From Penium margaritaceum (Eukaryota > Streptophyta > Zygnematophyceae > Desmidiales > Peniaceae): DNA of 64,000 bases. The stretch is from the NCBI GenBank assembly GCA_023375785.1, contig SZWC01004803.1, forward strand, positions 63,590 through 127,589. The letters run 5' to 3'. Of the stretch, positions 22,533-35,513 are shown one piece after another; the first letter of the stretch is position 1; each line of letters starts with the position of its first letter. Position numbers and translations under genes: made by a program. Under the pieces are notes generated by a model. It saw only the letters and a program-made list of their open reading frames with translations. It did no database searches and was not told the DNA's origin.

Positions 22533-23512
22533 TGTTGAAAAAAAATTGCCCCTCCGCATGCCCAAGTGCGGCGCTGTGAGGCACCGACGAGCCGCCAGAA
22601 AGTGGAAACGCCGCTCCGGTGGATCTGGCGGCTCAAAAATTTCTTGGATCTTCAAAGGGAGGATTGCCCCTGAAAGTTGACGAGTTGTTAAATCCGGTGG
22701 AAGTTGTTTCGCTGGAATCGGACAAGTATCGAGGGAGATATGGCCTTCCAAAGTTGGGGTATGCGCAGCGGCTCTAGGAGCCGCCTGCGACTCGAAATCC
22801 GGTCGATAACCAACCGGACCGAGTAACAAAAACACCATCTGGAGAAATTACTCCGATAGGCTTGTCGAGGCGTCTGGTGGATGATCCGCCTGATCAGGTG
22901 GATCGTCCACCGGATCCACCAGTGCAGGTTGTTACTGAGGGACTTTGCCAAAAACCATGCTCGACGTCCGAAACTCAGTAGTACGTTTTGTTTCTTGGGG
23001 ACTTCGTCAAAACTCTGACTGCAGGTCCACAGACATGTTTTGAACCACGTCACACCCCATCACCAAACACGACCCAAAAGTGGGTAGGGTGTGTGGAAAC
23101 AGTGCAGGGGACCCCCACACCATGTACAATGGGATATGCGCCTTGGGAAAGGCGCTTCGCACGTGAACGAAGGCGCCACGGCAAGTGGCGGCGTCAGGCT
23201 TCTGTGGTGGGTGAGACCTGCGCTTCGGCAAGCATAACTTGGGCTATGCTTGACCGAATCGCGCACAGTATGGTGCGTTGGAGAGCTCTTGACTAGCCCT
23301 ATAAATGTTGTCATCATCTTCATGTTAAAAAACTAACGCAAAACAACGTTATTCCCTTTGCAAACTGACTATCTCTAAATTCCTGCTCACATAGCGTGAG
23401 GCGACGAGAAAGCTCACGCTCAGTCTCAGATTCGCCCAAAAACAGTAGACGTGAATCAATAGAGCCTATCAGACCAACGTCGGGACCGCACCACGCGGAT
23501 CTCATCCTGACA
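22533..23512 (+). repeat. Copia C 3' LTR (980 bp)
   Basis: Starts tgttgaaaa directly after the polypurine tract, ends cctgaca, TATA box at 23300-23306. Visibly diverged from the 5' LTR in its first ~150 bp, so the insertion is not recent. Confidence 0.88.
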
Positions 23513-24365
23513 GCACCATCGAACCCAACCAAACCAAATACATCGGTGAGGTACTGAAGCACTACCACATGGAAGACTGCAAACCTGTCGGCACCCTAAT
23601 GACGACCGATACGAAGGTGAAGGCATCTCTGTTACCAAGAAACAAAGCAGAACAAAGGGAGATGCAAGAAATCCCCTGCCAGTCCACCGTGGATAGCATC
23701 ATGTACGCCATGGTAGGGGCTTGTCCAGACATTTGCTATGCTGTGGGACAAGTGAGCGGATTCGTGGCCAACCCAGGATCACAACATTGGCAGGCAGTTA
23801 AGCGCATCTTGCGCTACCTGCAAAAGACACGTCACATGGGCCTCGTCCTTGGAGGCCAAGAAGGTATGGACCCCCTTTGCGTGAAGTGCTACACCGACGC
23901 TGACTGGGAAGGAAATCTTGATGACCAAAAATATTGAGCACCTCTGGATACGTGTGCATCTTGAATGGCGCTGCCATCTCATGGGCCAGCAGGAAGCACG
24001 ATTGTGTTTCCATGTCCCCAGCTGAGGCAGAATACAATGCTCTGTCTGAGTTGTGCAAGGAGACTCAGTGGTTGCGCAGCCTGCTTGGCAAAATGAGAGT
24101 GCCACAGAAGGACGCCACGGCCATACGCGTGGACAGCATGAGCACCAACTCTGTGGCTGAAGACGAGATCATCTCCCGGCGAACATAGCACATCGACATA
24201 CGTTACCACTACTCACGTGAGCTGGTCATGAAGAACGTGGTGGACTTGCAGCACTGCAAAACCAAGAGCATGCTTGCTGACTGCATGACCAAGCCGTTGG
24301 AGAGTGACTTGAACTATGCAGACATTCGTGGATTCAGCATGAGGAGTGCGGCAGAGGAAGGGTGA
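23513..24365 (+). pseudogene. Copia B pol, 3' part (end of reverse transcriptase and RNase H)
   Basis: Continues the B reading frame interrupted by element C: IEPNQTKYIGEVLKHYHMED, then RNase H with KCYTDADWEGN, a stop near 23936, STSGYVCILNGAAISW and SPAEAEYNALSE, another stop near 24186, and the usual C-terminal HIDIRYHYSRE and MLADCMTKPL motifs. The polypurine tract ggtccaagggagagat (24411-24426) and the 3' LTR follow. Two in-frame stops disable it. Confidence 0.88.
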
Positions 24366-24426
24366 GCCCCAAGGCATGGATGGAGTCCAGTGAGCGACAG
24401 ATGGACAGAGGTCCAAGGGAGAGATT

Positions 24427-24568
24427 TGTTGAAATAGTATGCACCTTGTCCACTGCCTAGCTGGCTAGCTGCACATACAGCCAAGGCATGCACTGCTCTA
24501 TGGAGTACGTCCCCTTGGTCTGTTCTGAGATGGGCCAGGAATGCACTACCCATAATGGGTATGTTCCT
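24427..24568 (+). repeat. Copia B 3' LTR, first segment
   Basis: Homologous to 12492-12630. Truncated here by insertion of element F and resumed at 31796. Confidence 0.85.
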
Positions 24569-25709
<1,141 letters not shown>

Positions 25710-26324
25710 TTCCCCCCCCCCTTGTTGATCCAGTGCTAATGTGGTTGGAGCCGACAAGTGGAAAAAAGGAAGAAGCCCCCCGCGTGAAAGCAGAGCCGCG
25801 AAAATGGGGGCGAAAAAGAAGGGCAGGGCGAGGCACGAGAATGCCTGGTGAAAGAGATCCCCCCTCGGGCCAACCGAGCCTCGTCAGAGAGAGAGAGAAA
25901 GAGAAAAAAAGGAAGTCTTGGGCACCAGGAGGAACAAGACGCAGGGTGTACAGTGGGGCGGTGAGAACTTTTTAGCCCGGACAACACCCCGATGGCTGAG
26001 GAAAGACCGGTCCCAGCAGCAGACCCAAGACGGGCTCGGGGGAATTGGCCACCTCCCGCTCATCCGGCCCGAATGGTGAGCTGATAGCGGCAGCCCACCC
26101 AACGGGGTCTGAAGACAGAAGAAGAGCCGGACAGGATATAACTGGAGAAGATTTGCAGTTGCGAGCGACGTGGCCCGGGCCCCAAACAGGCTAGCAAGTG
26201 AGGACGTCGGCGTTTTGCGAGGACCAAGGCGCGGGAGGAGAAGGAGAAGAGAGTGAAGACGCGAGGAGACAGAGGGAAAAGGGAGAGGGAGTGCACAGAG
26301 GAGGCAGAGGGGATGACGTCCCCG

Positions 26325-26570
26325 CGTCTGGGCCAAGGCCTCATATGGGGGGGACGGAAGAGGGGAACAACCAGCAGCGGCAGGCAGAAGAAGTGGGCGT
26401 AGAGAGGGAGCAGGCAGAAGCAAGAGAGGTGGGGAAGCGGTCGCATGCGACCCGCGTCCGTGCCAACGCTTCATGTGGGGGGGCACGGAAATGGGAAGCA
26501 ACGATGGTTCCATCGAGGACCATCTCCGTCCGTCCCAACGCCTCATATGGGGGGGACGGAAAGAGAGAGC
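26325..26570. repeat. Three direct repeats with tcatatggggggg core in F 3' region
   Basis: Copies of an approximately 30-bp unit centred on tcatatgggggggacggaa lie near 26341, 26471 and 26543 between RNase H and the polypurine tract. The last copy overlaps the end of the pol frame. Function unknown. Confidence 0.6.
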
Positions 26571-29500
26571 CGGGAACGAGCGGCAACGGATGAAGAGCCA
26601 AGAAGAAGGAAAGCCGAGAGAAGGCAGGGCGAGGAGAGAAGACCCGGGCGAGTGCAGAGATGAGCGTGGTGGTCGGCAGAGAGAGCTTTGGTGAAGATGT
26701 CAGCAGTCTGATCAGCAGTGGGGAGGTAGTGCATGACAACCTCACCTTGCGCGACGGCGTCGCGGACATAGTGATACTGCCGACGGACGTGTTTGGTTCG
26801 ATCATAGAGAACAAGATCCTCGGAGAGAGCGATGGCTCCTTCGTTGTCACAGTGAATGGGCGTGGGTTCAAGTTGGTCAAACCCGAGCTTGCTTAGAAGC
26901 ATGCGAAGCCAGACCGCCTCTCTCGTGCATTCACTTTCAGCGATGTATTCAGCTTCCGTAGAAGAGAGAGAGACCACAGACTGCTTCTTGCTGTGCCAGC
27001 TGACAGGTCCACCATTGAGAAGGAAAACGTACCCAGAGGTGGAGCGACTTGTGGTGTGATCACCAGAGAGATAGGCATTAGAGAAGCCCTGGAGAACGTC
27101 GTTTCCAGAAGAGTACTGGATAGCAAGAGAGGCGGATCCACGGAGGTAGCAAATGCTACGTTTGGCGGCCACGATGTGAGATGCAGCAGGGTGTTGGCAT
27201 CCTTGACTGACAAGGCCAACGGCAAAGGAAAGGCCACGCCGTGTAGCCACAGAGGAGTACATCAATGAGCCCACCATTTGCGGGAAAGCTTGGGCATCCT
27301 CCAAGGAAGCCAAAGGTGTGGCTGCTGTGACTGGTTTGGTAAGTCTGTGACTGGTTTGGTAAGACCGTGATCCTTGGAAAGTTGTGTAGTTTGTGGAGTG
27401 GATGTATCAAGCCCAAACTTGTCGGCCACACGTTGGGCATAGGTGGCTTGAGTGAGCGTCACTTGACTGTGCGTGATGTCATGAGTGACTTGAATGCCGA
27501 GGTAGCACTTGAGGGGCCCCATGTCAGTCATTTCAAAACGGCAAGACAGCTGCTGTTTGAGGGTATCCAAAATAGAGGTGTACCTGCACTGGTCAGCTTG
27601 GTTTTGAATACCCACTTACACGTAACAACGGGCGTGTTGGGTGGTCGAGGGACAAGATCCCATGTGTGCTATTTTTTAAGTTGAGAGAGTTCTTATTGAG
27701 CTGCTTGGCGCCATTGGTCAGCATCCGGGCGACGCATAGCATCTTTGAAGCTGGTGGGATCCACCACTTGTGTGAGTAGTGCTGTGTTATCAATGTTGTC
27801 ATCAGTTGGGATCTCAGTGGTTGACCGAAAACCAAGCTGAAGAAATGACGGAGGTCTTGTGAGTCGGGCGGACCGGCGTAGTCCTGATTTTGAAACAGCT
27901 GACGTAGTGCTGGGGATGAATGTCTGTGGAGTAGCGGGAGCATCATGATGTTCCTCTGGAACCACAGGAGGAAGTACACCAGCGTGGTCATCAGGTGTGG
28001 GGTCGACGGAGAATTTCTGAAGAGGTGGTGGGGTTGTCTCAATGTAGACAGTGGGCGTGACTGCTGGTGGTGTTGCATCACGTGCTCGATTGAAGAAGCT
28101 CTCGTCGAAGATGGGTTGTCTGCTCCGAATCACACGTTTGGAGTCTGGGTCCCAAAGTCAGTAGATGTCGCGTGTCTCGTACCTAAGGAGGATGCAGACT
28201 TTTGATCGTGGATCAAGCTTGGAGCGTTCTTCTGGCCCAACCCAGGCATGTGCTGTACATCCAAAAATACAGATGTATCCCAGATAGGGTTTGTTCCCGG
28301 TCCATGCTTCGTAGGGTGTTGATGCACCTGCAGGCAACTTTGCAGTGGGAAGACGATTTGTGATATACGCTTCAGTGTGAAGAGCTTCAGCCCAGAAAGC
28401 AGATGAGAGGCCAGCTCGGTGGAGCATGGTCCGAACTCGTTCAAAAAGAGTCTGATTCATCCTTTCTGCCTTGCCATTCTGTTGTGGAGTATATGGCACC
28501 GTGGTTTGATGTTGAATGCCTCTCTCATCATAGAAGGCTTTGAGGTTGCGGTTGACAAACTCGGTCCCGTTGTCAGTACGGATCTTCTTGACTGTTAGGC
28601 TGGTCTCGTTTTCAACCTGTTGAACCCAAGTTTTAATTGCTTCAATAGCATCAGATTTGAAGCAGAGGATCTGGGTCCAGACCATATGTGTGTAGTCATC
28701 CAAAATGATGAAAAAATAGTGCTTGTTGGAGAGAGAGCCTTCCTTGATATAGCAGAGGTCCATGTGCATGAGTTCCAGGCACTCATGGGTTCCATGTGAC
28801 GGGAGGGCGTGGAAAGACGCTCGATGTTGTTTGCCTGTGATACAGCCTCCGCACATGGGTGCTTCTCTGTCTCGCAGTAGACTGGTTGGGAGATCATGAG
28901 CAACTGAATCTGCAGCCATTTCTGTTAGAGTTGAATAGGTGATGTGTGCCAGCCGGATTGTGCCAAAGTTCTGTCGTGGTTGACGGAGAAGTTGTCTTTG
29001 CCGGTGTAGGTGAAGAAGCCACACAAACCATCTTTCTTGCATTTCTGAGTGTCTTGAGGGTTTGCTGGTGTCAAGGATGGTCAGATTTCCCATTCGAGTG
29101 GCCACCGCTGCCAGTTGAGATGTCTGATTGTACACCTTGCAGTTCTTGTCAGTATCAAACACAACTTTGAAACCTTTGTCGTTGAGCTTGGTAACGGAAA
29201 GAAGATTTGCGTCGAGGTCTGGGACATAGAGTACGTCTTTGAAAGTCCTTATTGCCGGTTTTCAATTGCATTTAATGCCGACCTTGACTGTCCCGTGCCC
29301 GTAGGCAAGGATAGTTCTCCCATCACCAAGCCGGACTTCTCGTGGTGTCAGGAAGCGTTTGAAGTTGATGTACCAGTCCTTTTTGCAGGTCATGTGTTTC
29401 GTGCAACCAGATTCCATGATCCATGCCAAGATGCCAGCAGCCAAGAGAAGGGCATTGTCGATTGAGCACATGGCCAATTCTTCAGTCACAAACTCTTCTT

Positions 29501-30740
29501 CTGCCAGAGTGTGGTGTGCTGCATCTTCTGGTGCTAAACCATAGGTTGAATTCTCTGGCTGTGTGGCTGATATGTCTTTGTCAGGCAGGATTGGTCCTTC
29601 AGATAGGAGATTCAACTAGAAGTTTTCCTCTTCATCAGATAATTCCTATGCTTTTGAAGATCCTATAAGAAAGGCGGCCACGGTGGACATGTAATTCGTC
29701 AGCATTGCTTGATGTGGTCGTCGAGAACCATAATGATGAGCAAAACTTGGACGTCGTTTAGGGAAGTCCACGGCAATGTGCCCCTTTTGCTTGCACGTCC
29801 AATACACTTGATCATTTGGTGGAACAAAACCCTGTGGTGAGTGAGGAGTTGGTTGGTCTCTGTTGTTGAAATGCGTAAGGGAGCCCTCACTGCCGTTACC
29901 ATAGGATCCAAACTTCTTTGTCCTTTGTCCTTAATATTTGGTCACAAGGCCAGTTTCACCTCCATTGTCCTTCAAGTATTGTTCTTCAACCATCATCAGT
30001 TCTTCAAAAGCCTTCTCCAGAGTCAGAGAGTATGGTTGACTTCCAGGTGGTGGTGGTGGTGCTGCTGCTACTGCTACTGCTGTTGGTGCCACTCCAGCGA
30101 CAGCACCAGGTACCCCACCGGCGGCTCTTCCTTGTGCATCAATGGCTTGCTGCAGGGTTGTTCGAAGTTTAGCCAGTTGAGCATCAAAGGTCTTCCCTTG
30201 TTTCTGAAAAGTCTGAAGTCGGTTGATGGTGTCTTTGAATCTGGCAGGTAGTCCATGAAAGAGAGTAAGTACTAGGACTCTTTCAGAGATCACTTCTCCC
30301 ATTGATGAAATGCGGCTGGCCAGATGTTTTAGATGGGACACGTGATCCTCCAGACGTGTTCCTTCTTCCATCTGTTGAGTGTGAAACTGTGTCAAGAGAC
30401 TTCCCAGTTCAACATCGCTCGTTCTTTCATAACAATTCTTCAAGGCCTTCCATGCCTTCCTTGGACAGTTGGCTGGATTGTTGTCTCTGATGACAAACTT
30501 GAGTCGTTCTATTAGATTCAGTGCCAGAATTGAAAAGGCCTGATCACAGCGCTGCTTCCAGCTGACTTGTTCTTCAGGTGACGCTCCTGCAGGTAATGTG
30601 TCAGTGGGAGGGTCGCACACGACTCCCCATAGGCCCTTGTTTAGAAAAATCGTCTTGATGTTGAACGCGAAGGTATGGTAGTCATCGCCGTCAAACGGCG
30701 CCACTTTGAAGTGATCTCCATTGTTGATGGTTGCCGCCAT
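26543..30740 (-). pseudogene. Copia F gag-pol with deleted reverse transcriptase core
   Basis: Gag (30740-29931, 269 codons, UBN2-type copia gag) starts MAATINNGDHFKVAPFDGDD and is intact to its stop. The zinc knuckle (about 29800) has lost Cys residues (YWTCKQKGHIAVDF). Protease (29615-29262) reads WIMESGCTKHMT, with Glu replacing the catalytic Asp. GAG-pre-integrase and integrase (29162-28158) keep all three acidic residues (MDLCYI, RTDNGTEF, QQNGKAERMNQ). The IN-RT linker is 28133-27693. Reverse transcriptase begins (CKWVFKTKL, near 27620), then jumps within a few codons to the distal part (CRFEMTDMGPLKCYLGIQV), losing about 190 residues including the YVDD site. RNase H (27313-26543) has STEAEY and CDNEGA. 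It cannot self-transpose. Confidence 0.9.
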
Positions 30741-30767
30741 AGTTGCGTAGATCTGAAGATACCACCT

Positions 30768-30779
30768 GCTCTGATACCA
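30768..30779 (-). other. Copia F primer-binding site, tRNA 3'-end type
   Basis: Minus-strand tggtatcagagc starts two bases after the 5' LTR and is complementary to the 3' end of plant initiator tRNA-Met. Confidence 0.9.
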
Positions 30780-30781
30780 AA

Positions 30782-31795
30782 TGTTGAAATTTACATAACA
30801 GAATCTTTAGGAATCTTCAGATGCAGTATCCTGATTGATCTGCTCTTCGATGCTTTACTGAGTTGTTGGTGATGATCTCTCAGACATGTGTCACCACTCA
30901 TACACACACAGGCACTCTTGCCTGAGTAATGTCATTGACTATGCAATTCAAAGGTATGGGCTGAAGGCACAGTTACACGACTTGTCTCACAGGCTTTCCA
31001 ATGGTACCAAGCTTGTTCAAAGTTATCTCACACAGCCAAAGTGATAACAAATACAAACCTACGGCTACTTATCTTTCTGCACTGGCTAAGAGCAGAAAAG
31101 TACAAGTGTTGACGTAGTCTGGTATCCTTGTGTCTTCCAGTTCTTAGTTGCAGGATCTCTCGAACGGCGCTCGATGATCTCCGATCATCGGCAGACCGAG
31201 GTTGGCAGATGCCCAGTGCCCTCGGTACGATCCACGGATGAGATCGTTTGGATCTGCGGTAGCTTCCCATGGCCGTCGATCTTTCTCGGGCATTTGTCTC
31301 GAGATGACCGAATGGTCACACTTCTTGATTTAGCAATGGCTCTGATCATTCCAACTGCCCTTGCAATGATTCGTGATCACAGGATCCATCTTTAGAAACA
31401 ACAATATCTTTCGCGTGCTCCTGTCCCTTGCCACGTCAACAGACTCAGAGTCGAGAGGAGCTCACGCTCACACTCTCGCTTCGTCTGCCAGGCCACACAC
31501 CCTGTTTGTCCAAAACCTGCCAAGACATAAAGCTTCCTGTACCATGATCCAATTAGCTCTCCAGAGCTCTAATAGGATAAGTAGAGTGGGTAGGGCTGCG
31601 GATGGATGGATTAGTGGGACGCCTAAAGAGGCCTGCCCACAGTCATACCATGTCCCGCCATGTAGGATAGATAGGAGGGTCCAGAGAGAGAGAGGGATCT
31701 CTCTCTCAACCCTCTTGTTTCCTTTTTGTTGATGTTGTGCCGAGCCCAGTAGATCGTTGGATCGAGGCGATCTGACGGCTGTCCTGTTCGCAACA
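30782..31795 (-). repeat. Copia F 5' LTR (1014 bp)
   Basis: Pairs with 24569-25709. Begins TGTTG and ends CAACA in the sense of the element. Confidence 0.9.
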
Positions 31796-32311
31796 TTTTT
31801 TGTGGATCATCGTAGTAATCATATAGTTGTGGCCTAGTTGAATAGACGTTAGAGTTTCAAATGCTAAGTTGGGGGTCCAAACCCCATATTGGCCACAATT
31901 TTCTTTGTGGCCCAAACTGGGACATGAAGCTTCTAGGAAGCTTACTAGAGCCTGCCTTGACGATGACACTTGGCGGTCTAAGGATGCGCCAAGTAGGAGT
32001 GTAGGTTGAGATTGGCTCTAGTGGAGCCACTACCAACAGAAGCTTTAGGAAAGCTCTGCGAGCATGAAAGCCTGTACCTTGCATGCATCCATTTACAGTT
32101 CTTGCCTTTGGGACTCCTCACAGAGTGTCCAACCAAAGGTAGACACTAAAGACCAACATGCGGACTTTGTGAGGTGGCAAACCAAACAAACCTTAAGTGT
32201 GGATCTCTCGTTCGAGGGTGATATGTTATCTTGGTTGCAATACCAAGAGCGGTTGGTGGCCTTCCATGTCGGGACCCATTTTCTAGAGCGTTGGTATCTG
32301 GCGCATTGACA
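31796..32311 (+). repeat. Copia B 3' LTR, second segment
   Basis: Homologous to about 12640-13128, ending cattgaca at 32311 immediately before the target duplication gaggg. Confidence 0.85.
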
Positions 32312-32316
32312 GAGGG
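32312..32316. repeat. Target-site duplication of copia B, right (gaggg)
   Basis: Exact match to 12487-12491. Confidence 0.85.
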
Positions 32317-33285
32317 TGAGCAGAGTGGGAAAAGCACGATTGGCACGAGATGCCTTCGAAATCTTCGAGGCATGGCGGTAGTGCTCGACGAACTACCAAG
32401 TTGTAGGAATGCGTTCAGTCAATGGCCGGAACCTCCAGATATAGCATGAAGGTTGTTTGGCATAAAAAACTCGACCAGCGTGGACACGCTCTTTCACCGG
32501 GTGTGGCCGATGCCAAAGTGGAAACTGTCCCACTGAACATTGAGATTCTAGTGGACACTTCAAGTTTCACGTCTGCATGTCTAATGCACAGAAGGAGGAT
32601 TGAACTCCCATCAGAAGGAGAATACACCCCAAGCTCACCGGCAACCCAAATTACCGGTCCTGCTGGCGATGAAAGGTGGTACGACTTCCAGGCCTCATGA
32701 CTGGTGTCGCCTATGGCTACTAGTTACTCCCGTTCCCTATTTGAGGTGGCTACTTGTGAAGGGTGAGCAAGGGCTTGTAACATTATGGTTGCAATAAGAC
32801 GGGATCGAGTCTGGATCTTTTCAACGTTCATTGGTTTTTGGCGGACTGTCCAAGATTACTTGAGGTGGCTGGTGAGGTGGCGGTGGTGATGGCTGCGGAG
32901 ATGGCGGCTAAGATGGCCAGTCAGGACGTCGTCTACAAAACGGTGGAGAATTGTCAGGCAAGATGATGATAGGCAAGGCTGGGGTAGTGGGCTTTGTACG
33001 TTCATTCCACCATCTTTGCGTGTGGTCGGCTGTGACCTCGGACAACTATGAATTGTTCACTATCTCTGAATCGTCGCCTTAGTTGAACCTAAAGGGACGT
33101 GGGTGCCTATTCACAGCTGTAACCTATACCGTGCAACTGCGTACAAGGACGTTTAGACTCTCATTGAAACGTTGGGAAACACAACCACGTACGAGTCAAA
33201 GAGGCCTCCATGCTTCAAATAGAGTCGTGCTCCAAGGCTAGGACGAAAAGGAGAGGAATGATATTGGATAAAAATGACATCATGC
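32317..33285. other. Sequence flanking copia B, no clear gene
   Basis: Joining 12491 to 32317 gives one open frame from about 12390 to a stop near 32448 (including FPMKIQRHPRLEEEPIKVEG, then QSGKSTIGTRCLRNLRG). B may therefore have split a small exon. Beyond that only short frames are present. Confidence 0.3.
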
Positions 33286-33289
33286 TCCT

Positions 33290-34175
33290 TGTTATGTGCC
33301 TACCTACGTGTCAATGTCATATAGGGTGTTCTAGATTCCTATGACGACTTCAAAAGTGGCTTCGAACATACGACGTAGTCTTGTGAGGTATCCCAAGTAC
33401 CTTGAGGACCCATTGTCGTTCTGTGCCTTACACATGCACATGATAGTAGGTATCAAATTCAAGAGTTATAAGAAACTGTTGTTGAATCTTAGTTAGTCCG
33501 TATTATGGAATTTCACAGTGTGGTTTGGTTGTATAACCATTTGCTATCCGTGCTTTGGAAGGAACACTTATCTTTGACATGCGCGGTCGTTGACGGATTG
33601 GCCACGCATTCGTCGGTATCCCTGAGGGGACATTGCCTGTCATCATCACATGAGGTGACTTAGAATGTCATGATGACCTCATGAGATGTGGGGTCGCACG
33701 GCATAGTCTTGTGACGTTCTCAAACAAAGTTGAGAATGTTACATGTATATGCTGACATTGTACACTAAAGTTGTGAGACGACCTTGAAAAGTTCTGACGA
33801 CGTTGTCGGATGAATGTCCCATTGATGTAATGAGTTTAGGAGGTTGACATAACTAATGTGGAATAGAGTCCGCTAGTATGTTGGAATTTCATCTCGCCGT
33901 TTGGTTTGGAACCAGTCGGTATCCGAGGTTTGGAGGGTACATCCTATGCTAACATCCGCGGTCACTATCAAAGTGGCCACGTAGGCGCCGGTGTCCCCAA
34001 TGGGACATCTTGTGTCAATGTCACATGAGGTGGAGTGGAATTTCATGAAAACTTGACAGGTGGCTGCAATCCAAGGACATAGTCTTTTGAAGTTCTAAAG
34101 CAAGGTTGGGATCGTTCTCAAGCAACGTCATAATCAACATAGTCTTGCGACGTTCTTAAGCAATGTCAGGATCAT
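33290..34175. repeat. Degenerate tandem repeat of about 370 bp
   Basis: Two long copies start near 33498 and 33868. They share, in order, a ggaatttca motif, a ggtttgg motif, a gcggtc motif, a gtc/tccc(c/t) segment, gtcacatgaggtg-like, catagtctt and a gttct-aa-caa-gtt segment. A third, partial copy precedes at about 33290-33420. No coding frame. Confidence 0.5.
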
Positions 34176-34547
34176 CCACATTTTTTGTACTACGAGCTCT
34201 GTATAATGTGTCTGTAATCAAATCTCCATACGACCGTAGCCAAGATTGACTACGGTCATACCGCTGTACGAGAAACACTCTCATTTTTATCATTGCCCGT
34301 GGTATGGAGAGGGCATCTTGGCTACGTTCGTACTATAAACATGCAAGATATGGTTTCTTTCTGCTAGCCGGATGTGGTGGACACTTGCAACTTTAGTAGG
34401 GGATGGCATGGTTGTTGGTCATAACAGTCAAGACGACCAATGGACCATTGCCAAGGAAGTTCGGTCTAGGACTTGAACATGTATTGAGAGCCTGATAATT
34501 CCAAGCAGTGGACTCTATCATACTGTATCTTTCTAACATGGAAATCC
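34176..34547. other. Spacer before satellite, nothing recognised
   Basis: No repeat, RNA gene or coding frame that I can support. Confidence 0.4.
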
Positions 34548-35513
34548 TCCAGTTCTCCTTGGCTTGTTCCAATTGTCTTGGCCTTGCTCCATATGTCTTG
34601 GCCTTGCTCCAGCTGTCTTAGCCTTGCTCCAGTTTTCTTGGGCTTGCTCCATATGTCTTGGGCTTGCTCCAGCTGTCATCGCTTTGCTCCATCTTTCTTG
34701 GCCTTGCTCCAACTGTTTGGGCTTGCTCCAATTGTCTTGAGCTTGCTCCAGTTGTCTTGTGCTTGCTCTAGTTGCCTTGGGCTTGCTCCAGATGTCTTGG
34801 GCTTGCTCCAGTTGTCTTGGGCGTGCTCAAGTTGTCTTTGCATTGCTACAGTTTTCTTGGGCTTGCTGCAATTGACTCGGGCTTGCTGGAGTTGTCTCAG
34901 TCTTGCTTCAGTTCTCTTGGCCTTGCTCGAGTTGTCTTGGGCTTGCTTCAAGTGTCTTGACCTTGCTCCAGTTTTCTTGGCCTTGCTCAAGATGCCTTGG
35001 TCTTGCTCCAGTTGTCATGGCCTTGTTCCGATTATCTTGGGCTTGCTCCAGTTGTCTTGGGCTTGCTCCAGTTGTCTTGGGCTTGCTCTAGTTGTCTTGG
35101 GCTTGATCCAGTTCTCTTGGGCTTGCTCCAGTTATCTTGGGCTTGCTCCCATTGTCCTGGGTTTGCTCCAGTTGTCTTGGCGTTGCTCTAGTTGTCTTGA
35201 GCTTGCTCCGAATGGCTTGGCCTTGCTCCAGTTGTCTTGATCTTACCAGATTTGTCTTGGACTTGCTCCAGTTTTGTTGGCCTTACACCATTTTTCTTGG
35301 GCTTGCTCTAGTTTTCTTGGGAATGCGCGATCTGTCTTGGCCTTGATCCAGTTGCCTTGGTCTTGCTCAAGAGATCTTGGGCTTGATCCAATGGTCTTGG
35401 GCTCGTTCCAATTGCCTTGGGCATCCTTTTGTTGTCTTGGGCTTGCTCCAGGTATCCTTGACTTGCTCCAATCGTCTTGGGCTTGCACCAGTTGTCTTAA
35501 CCTTGCTCCTATT
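34548..35513. repeat. 20-bp satellite, block 1
   Basis: Tandem variants of cttgctccagttgtcttggg, about 48 copies. Block ends at ctatt, the target duplication of element D. The unit has no stop codon in any of the six frames, which explains the long repetitive open frames on both strands; I do not treat them as genes. Confidence 0.95.
35509..35513. repeat. Target-site duplication of copia D, left (ctatt)
   Basis: Repeated exactly at 41871-41875. Removing D and one copy restores a normal satellite unit. Confidence 0.9.

Larger units (their letters stand above)
16945..23512 (+). mobile_element. Copia retrotransposon C, inserted in the reverse transcriptase of B
   Basis: Two LTRs (16945-17912 and 22533-23512), anticodon-arm primer site at 17915, gag-pol 18034-22489 and polypurine tract caagggggagaa at 22521. 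Same family as D and E. The coding frame carries at least six in-frame stops and an integrase frameshift. About 240 bp of its length is an assembly duplication (21440-21677). Confidence 0.92.

Noticed and set aside
21521-22636. 371-codon minus-strand open frame across the end of copia C
   Set aside because: Antisense of RNase H, extended by the assembly duplication.
25884-26546. 220-codon minus-strand open frame between RNase H and the F polypurine tract
   Set aside because: Pro/Ser/Leu low-complexity reading of a purine-rich non-coding region; overlaps RNase H in another frame.
34548-35513. CRISPR-like array of short repeats
   Set aside because: Repeats are contiguous 20-bp units without spacers, in a eukaryotic transposon-rich context.
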